Source of the DNA: Vibrio orientalis CIP 102891 = ATCC 33934
Lineage (GTDB): Bacteria > Pseudomonadota > Gammaproteobacteria > Enterobacterales > Vibrionaceae
Direction of reading: 5' to 3'
NCBI RefSeq assembly: GCF_000176235.1
Contig: NZ_ACZV01000004.1
Span: 744,001 to 808,000, forward strand
Length of the DNA: 64,000 nt
The position numbers and the translations under genes are program-made. The notes below the pieces were generated by a model. The model made no database searches. It was not told the DNA's origin and saw only the letters and a program-made list of their open reading frames with translations. Shown piece after piece: positions 58,553 through 64,000 of this stretch (its first letter is position 1; every line of letters begins with the position of its first letter).

Positions 58553-59528
58553 ATTGACATTAGTTGAAGCGGTTAACCTAGCTCTACATCATGAGATGGA
58601 TAAAGACCCAACAGTGGTGCTGCTTGGCGAAGATGTCGGTGATAATGGTGGGGTCTTTAGAGCAACCGTTGGCCTTAAAGAACGATTTGGCCTCAAACGA
58701 GTGATTGACTCACCGCTAGCTGAAGCGCTAATTGGCGGTGTAACCGTCGGTATGGCATCTCAAGGTTTACGACCAATCGCAGAGTTCCAGTTCCAAGGGT
58801 TTGTCTTCCCAGCGATGGAACACTTGATGTGTCATGCAGCGCGAATGCGAAACCGAACTCGCGGAAGATTAACCTGCCCTGCCGTGTTTCGCGCTCCGTT
58901 TGGTGGCGGTATACACGCACCAGAGCACCACTCTGAAAGTATTGAGGCTTTGTTTGCTCATATTCCCGGCTTTAAAGTCGTCATCCCATCCTCTCCTCAA
59001 AGAGCTTACGGTTTGTTACTCGCTTCTATCAGAAGTAACGACCCTGTGATGTTCTTTGAACCCAAACGTATTTATCGCACTGTTAAATCTGACGTTATCG
59101 ACAGCGGAGAGGCACTCCCACTCGATACGTGTTTTACCCTGCGCAAAGGCCGAGACATTACCTTAGTAACTTGGGGAGCTTGTGTGGTTGAATCTTTGCA
59201 AGCAGCACAAACGCTTTCCTCACAAGGGATAGAAGTCGAAGTGATTGATCTCGCCAGTATCAAGCCGATTGATATGGACACCATTCTACGTTCGTTAGAG
59301 AAAACCGGACGTCTACTTGTTGTCCATGAAGCCAGTCGAACCTGCGGCGTTGGCGCAGAGATACTGGCCCGCACCGCCGAGCATGCGATGTGTTTACTTA
59401 AAGCCCCTCCTCGGCGCGTAACGGGTATGGACACCATCATGCCTTATTACAGAAACGAAGATTATTTCATGATTGAAGAACAAGACATTGTACTCGCTGC
59501 TAGAGAGCTCGTGGAGGGATGGAAATGA
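58545..59528 (+). CDS. bkdA2: branched-chain 2-oxoacid dehydrogenase E1 beta subunit
   Basis: The 327-residue partner of E1 alpha shows LGEDVGDNGGVFRATVGL, SPLAEALIGGVTVGMA, the thiamine-site region FQGFVFPAMEHL, and RAPFGGGIHAPEHHSES. Its ATG overlaps the end of E1 alpha and its own end overlaps the E2 start region, indicating translational coupling for a fixed subunit ratio. The beta subunits of pyruvate and branched-chain complexes are similar; context decides here. Confidence 0.92.
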   Translation: MAELTLVEAVNLALHHEMDKDPTVVLLGEDVGDNGGVFRATVGLKERFGLKRVIDSPLAEALIGGVTVGMASQGLRPIAEFQFQGFVFPAMEHLMCHAARMRNRTRGRLTCPAVFRAPFGGGIHAPEHHSESIEALFAHIPGFKVVIPSSPQRAYGLLLASIRSNDPVMFFEPKRIYRTVKSDVIDSGEALPLDTCFTLRKGRDITLVTWGACVVESLQAAQTLSSQGIEVEVIDLASIKPIDMDTILRSLEKTGRLLVVHEASRTCGVGAEILARTAEHAMCLLKAPPRRVTGMDTIMPYYRNEDYFMIEEQDIVLAARELVEGWK

Positions 59529-60664
59529 AAACATTCTTATTACCCGATCTCGGTGAAGGACTCGCCGAATCTGAAATTGTTGAGTGGCATATTAAGGTTG
59601 GTGACAGTGTCGAGCTAGACCAAGTGGTATTAACGGTTGAAACAGCCAAAGCAGTTGTGGAAGTTCCCGCGCCCTACTCTGGTGTCGTTATTAGCCGTCA
59701 TGGCGAAGCCGGCGATGTCATCAATATCGGTGCGCTATTGCTTGAAATTGAAGAGCAGCCTGAGTTAGTGGGTTCAACTTCATCAGCCCAAAGTAATAAA
59801 ACCGATGCAGCAACAGTGGTCGGTAATGTCTCGCACACGACACACCAAGTGGATGTCGATGATTTTTGGATTGGCAGTACCCACAATCCAACCAATGAAG
59901 AATTGGTCACTGCACTGCCTTCTGCAAGGTTACTAGCAAAGAAACTTGGCGTCGACTTGAATACGGTTCATGGTAGTGGAGCCAATGGGATGGTCACCGA
60001 TGCAGACATTTACACTGAGGCGCGTAAACAAAGCCCAGGAACAGAGGTTCTTAAAGGGGCGCGGCGCACTATGGTGTCTACCATGTCAGACTCTCACCAT
60101 AACGTTGCCGCGGTCACCATTACTGAAGAGGCAAGCCTCGCTAACTGGTCAAGTTCTGAAGATATCTCCGGCCGATTAATTAAAGCGGTGGTTTATGCCT
60201 GTCAGCAAGAGCCTGCGATGAACGCATGGTTTGATGCAGAAACGATGACAAGGTGTGTACATAGTAGAGTCAATATTGGTATCGCGGTCGATAGCAGTCA
60301 CGGTTTATACGTTCCGGTGCTTAAACATGCCGAAACCTTTAACAATGACGATATTCGAAACTGGCTAAATGAAACCGTCAAAGGGATTCGAGAGCGTAAG
60401 ATTGGCCGAGAAAGCCTGCAAAATGCGACGATTACCCTCTCCAACTTTGGCGCGATTGCTGGGATATTTGCCACTCCGGTCGTCTCCCCCCCTCAAGTAG
60501 CGATCGTCGGCGCAGGTCGAATCATTGAACGGGTCATAATGGACCATGGCAAGCCAACTGCAATCAAAGTGATGCCGCTATCGATTACCTTTGACCATCG
60601 GGCCTGTACCGGCGGCGAAGCAGCAAGATTTACCAAAAAACTGGTCGAACATTTACAGCGCTAA
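59525..60664 (+). CDS. bkdB: branched-chain 2-oxoacid dehydrogenase E2 (dihydrolipoamide acyltransferase)
   Basis: The 379-residue core protein has a single lipoyl domain (residues 1-76; lipoylated K42 in VETAKAVVEV), a peripheral subunit-binding domain at about 122-158 (LPSARLLAKKLGVDLNTV), and a catalytic domain to the end. The catalytic loop reads FDHRACTGGEAARF, with threonine where most family members have aspartate. The start at 59525 has GGAGG upstream; an ATG two codons earlier is too close. No lipoamide dehydrogenase gene follows, so E3 must come from another locus. Confidence 0.92.
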   Translation: MKTFLLPDLGEGLAESEIVEWHIKVGDSVELDQVVLTVETAKAVVEVPAPYSGVVISRHGEAGDVINIGALLLEIEEQPELVGSTSSAQSNKTDAATVVGNVSHTTHQVDVDDFWIGSTHNPTNEELVTALPSARLLAKKLGVDLNTVHGSGANGMVTDADIYTEARKQSPGTEVLKGARRTMVSTMSDSHHNVAAVTITEEASLANWSSSEDISGRLIKAVVYACQQEPAMNAWFDAETMTRCVHSRVNIGIAVDSSHGLYVPVLKHAETFNNDDIRNWLNETVKGIRERKIGRESLQNATITLSNFGAIAGIFATPVVSPPQVAIVGAGRIIERVIMDHGKPTAIKVMPLSITFDHRACTGGEAARFTKKLVEHLQR

Positions 60665-60669
60665 ACAAA

Positions 60670-60694
60670 AACGCCGAATCATCGATTCGGCGTT
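60670..60694. terminator. bidirectional terminator between bkd and etf operons
   Basis: AACGCCGAATC (60670-60680) and GATTCGGCGTT (60684-60694) form a perfect 11-bp stem with a three-base loop. It lies six bases after the bkdB stop and about 27 bases from the convergent etfA stop. Confidence 0.9.
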
Positions 60695-60720
60695 CATTTT
60701 ATGTTTTTTAATCTAGTCAC

Positions 60721-61680
60721 TTAGCTATCAATCTTTTCAATAAACTCTGGCAGCAAAGTAAATAGATCCCCGACTAACCCATAATCGGCAATTTCAAAAA
60801 TAGGCGCGTCTGGATCGCTGTTAATGGCGACAATCACTTTAGAGTCTTTCATGCCCGCTAAATGCTGTATCGCCCCAGAAATACCAATCGCAATATAGAG
60901 CTTAGGCGCGACAATTTTACCCGTCTGACCAACTTGCAGATCATTGGTGACAAATCCGGCATCCACTGCGGCTCTGGAAGCGCCAATCGCGCCGCCTAAC
61001 TTATCGGCCAACGCTTCAACCATCGCGAAATTTTCCTTACTCCCCACACCGCGACCTCCGGAAATGACCACGTCAGCAGCAGAAAGCTCAGGACGAGCGC
61101 TTTCAGTCACCACTTGTCCTACCATCTCGGTATAAATGGATGGCACATCTACGTCGATGGCTTCCACAGGAACATTCGTTTCCCCGTCACTGCTGACTTT
61201 CTCAAACGCTGATTCACGAATCGTCATAACGATTATTGCATCTTGAGAAGATACCTTAGCTAAGGCATTACCAGCATAGATTGGTCGAATCACAGTGTCA
61301 GCGGCTTCTATCGCGATCACATCAGAAAGCTGTCCTACATCGAGCAGCGCAGCAATTCTTGGTGAGAGATCTTTACCAAAAGAGCTCGCCGAAGTGAGGA
61401 TATGAGAATAGGCATCTGCCATAGCGGCAATCATCGGAGCAAGACGCTCACTCAATGGAGTGCTTAGCCTTGGATCCGAGATCACCACAACTTTGGTTAG
61501 TCGCGGTAAGTTGATACAAGCCTGAACGAGGTCGTCACATATGTCACCAATCAAAAGTAAATCTAACGGCGCGCTATCAACATGCTTCGACACTTGGCTC
61601 GCCGCTTCTATGGCCGATAATGTGCCTGAAGATAATCTTTTACCATCATGTTCAGCAACAATAAGGATTCGGTTACTCAT
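60721..61680 (-). CDS. etfA: electron-transfer flavoprotein alpha subunit EtfA
   Basis: The 319-residue subunit binds FAD with the C-terminal motif [49 protein letters not shown] and [10 protein letters not shown]. With EtfB it carries electrons from acyl-CoA dehydrogenases such as LiuA and IvdC to the membrane ETF-ubiquinone oxidoreductase, which is not in this window. It follows etfB by nine bases in the same operon. Confidence 0.97.
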   Translation of the reverse strand: MSNRILIVAEHDGKRLSSGTLSAIEAASQVSKHVDSAPLDLLLIGDICDDLVQACINLPRLTKVVVISDPRLSTPLSERLAPMIAAMADAYSHILTSASSFGKDLSPRIAALLDVGQLSDVIAIEAADTVIRPIYAGNALAKVSSQDAIIVMTIRESAFEKVSSDGETNVPVEAIDVDVPSIYTEMVGQVVTESARPELSAADVVISGGRGVGSKENFAMVEALADKLGGAIGASRAAVDAGFVTNDLQVGQTGKIVAPKLYIAIGISGAIQHLAGMKDSKVIVAINSDPDAPIFEIADYGLVGDLFTLLPEFIEKIDS

Positions 61681-61689
61681 AGTGCCTCC

Positions 61690-62442
61690 CTAATCAATAA
61701 CTTTAGCTTCATTACGTAACTTATCAACCAACTCATCGACACTTGCCACCATAACGCCAGAAGTTCTCAACGGAGGAGCCATCACTTCGATAATGGTTTG
61801 AGAGCTTTCAATCACAACCTCTAGCTCGTCAGGAGTCACACTTTCCATTGGCTTACGTTTGGCTTTCATAATGTTGGGCAAAGACGCATAGCGCGGTTCA
61901 TTGAGACGTAGATCAGTACTGATAATCGCCGGCAACGCTAACTTAAGCCGCTCTAAGCCACCATCTACTTCTCTTTCCACTTCAACATTATCGCCATCAA
62001 CGGTTAACTTAGAGGCGAACGTCGCCTGAGGTAGACTAGTTAACGCCGCCAACATCTGCGCCACTTGATTGTTATCAGTATCAATGGATTGCTTCCCAAG
62101 CAGCACGATACCCGCTTGCTCTTTCTCCATTAGTGCTTTCAGCACTTTTGCGACGCTGAGTGGCTGGCAGATTTGGTCAACACAGACGTGAATCGCTCTA
62201 TCTGCGCCCAAAGCTAATGCTGAACGTAACTGCTCCTGACACTCATCACCGCCCAGTGAAGCCACAATAACTTCATCAGCTACGCCTGCTTCTTTCATGC
62301 GGATCGCTTCTTCAACCGCGATTTCACAAAATGGATTAATCGCCATTTTGACATTATCGGTTTCGACACCAGAGCCATCTGACTTAATCCGAACTTTGAC
62401 ATAAGGGTCGACGACACGCTTAATCGCTACTATAACTTTCAT
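61690..62442 (-). CDS. etfB: electron-transfer flavoprotein beta subunit EtfB
   Basis: The 250-residue subunit shows MKVIVAIKRVVDPYVKVRI at the start, AINPFCEIAVEEAIRMKE, and the family signature LGKQSIDTDNNQVAQMLAA near residue 125. It binds AMP and pairs with EtfA. The start at 62442 is fixed by GGAGAG upstream and by the conserved N-terminus; the open frame extends eight codons further. A LiuR-like site at 62486-62501 lies 44 bases upstream, suggesting control together with the ivd and liu operons. Confidence 0.96.
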   Translation of the reverse strand: MKVIVAIKRVVDPYVKVRIKSDGSGVETDNVKMAINPFCEIAVEEAIRMKEAGVADEVIVASLGGDECQEQLRSALALGADRAIHVCVDQICQPLSVAKVLKALMEKEQAGIVLLGKQSIDTDNNQVAQMLAALTSLPQATFASKLTVDGDNVEVEREVDGGLERLKLALPAIISTDLRLNEPRYASLPNIMKAKRKPMESVTPDELEVVIESSQTIIEVMAPPLRTSGVMVASVDELVDKLRNEAKVID

Positions 62443-62485
62443 CGTACTCTCCGAAATACCATCCAATAAATTGAGCTTAGTAAAG

Positions 62486-62501
62486 TTTACGTTTACGTCA
62501 A
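62486..62501 (-). promoter_or_regulatory. LiuR-like operator upstream of etfB
   Basis: TTTACGTTTACGTCAA matches the motif in the liuR/ivd control region (compare TTGACGTTTACGTAA and TTTACGTAAACGTCAA). It sits 44 bases before the etfB start. Confidence 0.72.
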
Positions 62502-62549
62502 CTAGAGGCCAGGCACTGATTGAAACTTTACCAACCGTTCATTAATGAA

Positions 62550-62580
62550 AAAGCCGCTGATATTGACTATCAGCGGCTTT
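62550..62580 (-). terminator. intrinsic terminator of the OmpA-family gene
   Basis: AAAGCCGCTGATA (62550-62562) and TATCAGCGGCTTT (62568-62580) form a perfect 13-bp stem. On the minus strand a T run follows (TTTTTCATT). It ends the operon 14 bases after the stop. Confidence 0.92.
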
Positions 62581-62593
62581 GATTTAGTTTGCT

Positions 62594-63583
62594 TTACTTC
62601 CTCACGAATTCAAATTGAGGAATAGTAACCTCAACTCGGCGATTATTAGCTCGTCCTTGTGAAGTAGAGTTAGGCGCAATTGGCTGCGTTTCTCCGTGAC
62701 CATCAATGGATATTCGGCTTGAATCAATACCCTCACTTTCAAGGAAGTTGGACACTTCTGTTGCCCTTTGTATTGAAAGTGCCTGGTTATAAGACGAAGA
62801 CCCTGTTGAATCTGTATGCCCCACAACTTCAACTTTAGCCTCAGGGTACTCTTTTAGTGTTGCCACTAACTGCGACAGCTGTTGGCTAGATGACTCGTTA
62901 AGTTCACTACTCTCTGAATCAAACGGCCCAGAGCTTAAAGTGACTTTGTCAAACATTTCTGATTTAGTGATAGATTGTGGATGCTGCTCTGTAACCATCG
63001 GCTCTTCTATTACTGAATCAGTTTGTATTTCAACCAACTGGGCTTGCTCAGAACTGTGACCCCAAGTACGCGCAACCTGAATAAACGCAGCTGAATAATC
63101 ACTGTCGTAGAGATTGTACTCAAGTCGTGCAAACCAGTTCTCATTCAAGTTCCAACGAATACCTAGGCCTGATGCAAAACTCACTTTATGTTCCACATTT
63201 AGGTTTGCAGCACTACCTTGAAAGTTAGCATCTAAGTAGTTCGCACCCAATTTTCCATATACTGACCACTCACTCGACGAAGAAGGCCAATATAGTAAAC
63301 CACTCAATCCGTAGTTTTGGTACTCGACAGCACCATCATTGTCATTGAGATCATAACTGCTCAAATAGCTATAGCTACCCTCTAAAGCCGTATAACTGCC
63401 AATATTTTTACCCAAGAATAGCGTCCCAGCAAATTTTCGTTGGTCATCTTGTTCTTGTTGGTTGATATCTGGGCTTAAATTAGACATGCCCAATCCTAAA
63501 CCAGTATAGAAATCTGTCGAAGCACAAGCTAAAGACGAAAATAAAGCCACTGTGAGTAAAGAAAAAATCATTCTCTTTTGCAT
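62594..63583 (-). CDS. OmpA-family outer-membrane protein
   Basis: The 329-residue protein has a signal peptide (residues 1-22, ending LACA), an eight-strand outer-membrane barrel at about 23-175, and a linker of about 45 residues. The C-terminal domain (about 212-325) is a peptidoglycan-binding type, with VEVVGHTDSTGSSSYNQALS, then RATEVSNFL, GHGETQPIA and the closing NNRRVEVTI. It anchors the outer membrane to the cell wall. Its ATG overlaps the stop of the upstream repeat protein in TAATG, so translation is coupled. Confidence 0.94.
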   Translation of the reverse strand: MQKRMIFSLLTVALFSSLACASTDFYTGLGLGMSNLSPDINQQEQDDQRKFAGTLFLGKNIGSYTALEGSYSYLSSYDLNDNDGAVEYQNYGLSGLLYWPSSSSEWSVYGKLGANYLDANFQGSAANLNVEHKVSFASGLGIRWNLNENWFARLEYNLYDSDYSAAFIQVARTWGHSSEQAQLVEIQTDSVIEEPMVTEQHPQSITKSEMFDKVTLSSGPFDSESSELNESSSQQLSQLVATLKEYPEAKVEVVGHTDSTGSSSYNQALSIQRATEVSNFLESEGIDSSRISIDGHGETQPIAPNSTSQGRANNRRVEVTIPQFEFVRK

Positions 63584-63999
63584 TATTTGGCTCCTCTAAA
63601 GCGTCTTACGCCTGACAGTAACGCCAACAAACCCAGAGCAAAAATCGAAGTTGAGCCACCGTTAGTCCCTACTGTTACGGTGCTAAGTTCATTTTTTGGG
63701 GGAACAACGTCTATTACTACTGGCAGCGGATCATCTCTATTATCTAGTGGATCTAAACCTTGTACTCTTTCTAAATAATCGGGTAGCGTCCCACCATCGC
63801 TATTTTTCACACTTTTCTTGTCATTTGGGTCTGTTCCTTCAAGCTGCTCGATGGAATCTGGAACACCGTCACCATCACTGTCAGTACCGCTAAAGTCCGT
63901 AGCATTATTCGGGTCTGTGCCTTCTAAGAACTCAACACCATCGGGCACTCCATCACCGTCACTGTCTTTGGTGAAATCATCGTCACCAACGGTTGCATC
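63583..63999 (-). CDS. thrombospondin-type-3-repeat protein with GlyGly-CTERM tail, C-terminal part
   Basis: The frame is open to the window edge, so only the last 138 residues are seen. It has three acidic calcium-binding repeats (DSDGDGVPDGVEFLEGTDPN, a second copy with DSDGDGVPDSIEQLEGTDPN, and a degenerate third). A proline-rich spacer follows. The tail is NGGSTSIFALGLLALLSGVRRFR: a GG/S motif, a hydrophobic helix and basic residues. That is the GlyGly-CTERM sorting signal processed by rhombosortase in Vibrio and Shewanella, usually for proteins exported by type II secretion. It is coupled to the OmpA-family gene. Confidence 0.85.
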   Translation of the reverse strand, partial: DATVGDDDFTKDSDGDGVPDGVEFLEGTDPNNATDFSGTDSDGDGVPDSIEQLEGTDPNDKKSVKNSDGGTLPDYLERVQGLDPLDNRDDPLPVVIDVVPPKNELSTVTVGTNGGSTSIFALGLLALLSGVRRFRGAK

Positions 64000-64000
64000 T

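Noticed and set aside
60600..60645. E2 catalytic motif has threonine in place of the usual aspartate (DHRACTGG), suggesting an inactive acyltransferase.
   Set aside because: From memory, DHRxxTGGEA variants are common in a bacterial E2 subfamily, and the catalytic histidine is kept, so this is more likely a subfamily trait than a defect.

Overview
The window looks like a piece of a Vibrionaceae genome, most likely the second chromosome of a marine Vibrio. The basis is protein-level resemblance to gamma-proteobacterial families (a YghU-type GST, a NemR-type regulator, a DUF3332 lipoprotein, a HopJ-family protein, LiuR-controlled ivd/liu operons in the order I recall from Shewanella), the density of chemotaxis and cyclic-di-GMP genes, and the moderate GC content. 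No insertion sequence, prophage, CRISPR array or replication origin was seen. One tRNA gene (Gly, anticodon TCC) is present.

Layout. 1-7.3 kb: the start of a LysR-type regulator, a small exported protein, an RluA-family pseudouridine synthase, a TPR-GAF-GGDEF protein, OsmC, a membrane-anchored protein and a DEAD-box helicase. 7.5-19.5 kb: an ammonium-transporter/histidine-kinase fusion, a YqfB-type amidohydrolase, a NemR-like electrophile-response unit (regulator, CurA-like reductase, GST) with two copies of the same operator, KatG, a hydroxyisobutyrate-dehydrogenase-like enzyme, a haem-binding barrel protein, a HAD hydrolase, YghU and two small genes on the minus strand. 19.5-34.3 kb: an EEP-family protein, a periplasmic binding protein divergent from a hybrid histidine kinase, a Cache-GGDEF-EAL protein, a TetR/RND efflux operon, HopJ and a chemotaxis receptor.

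34.5-47.2 kb is the metabolic core. On the minus strand lies a valine/isoleucine degradation operon (thiolase, mmsA, acyl-CoA dehydrogenase, enoyl-CoA hydratase, 3-hydroxyisobutyryl-CoA hydrolase, mmsB, SDR). On the plus strand lies a leucine degradation operon (liuR, liuA, liuB, liuC, liuE). They diverge from a control region carrying two LiuR-like palindromes. The biotin-carboxylase gene liuD, normally between liuC and liuE, is absent. 57.4-62.4 kb adds the branched-chain 2-oxoacid dehydrogenase E1alpha, E1beta and E2 genes, and the electron-transfer flavoprotein genes. The etf operon has a third LiuR-like site upstream. The window thus holds the oxidative decarboxylation, dehydrogenation, hydration and thiolysis steps plus the flavoprotein that accepts the electrons. 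It lacks lipoamide dehydrogenase and the biotin subunit of methylcrotonyl-CoA carboxylase.

Between these blocks lie a repeat-rich lipoprotein, the tRNA, a binding-protein/GGDEF fusion, a second chemotaxis receptor, a DUF3332 lipoprotein and an alanine/sodium symporter. The window ends with an OmpA-family porin translationally coupled to a cut-off thrombospondin-type-3-repeat protein with a GlyGly-CTERM tail.

No obviously new multi-gene system was found. The signals most worth following are a perfect palindrome spanning the promoter, ribosome binding site and start codon of the TPR-GAF-GGDEF gene; the transporter/kinase fusion; the missing liuD; the LiuR link to etf; a candidate small RNA near 26.1 kb; and a few very small genes.
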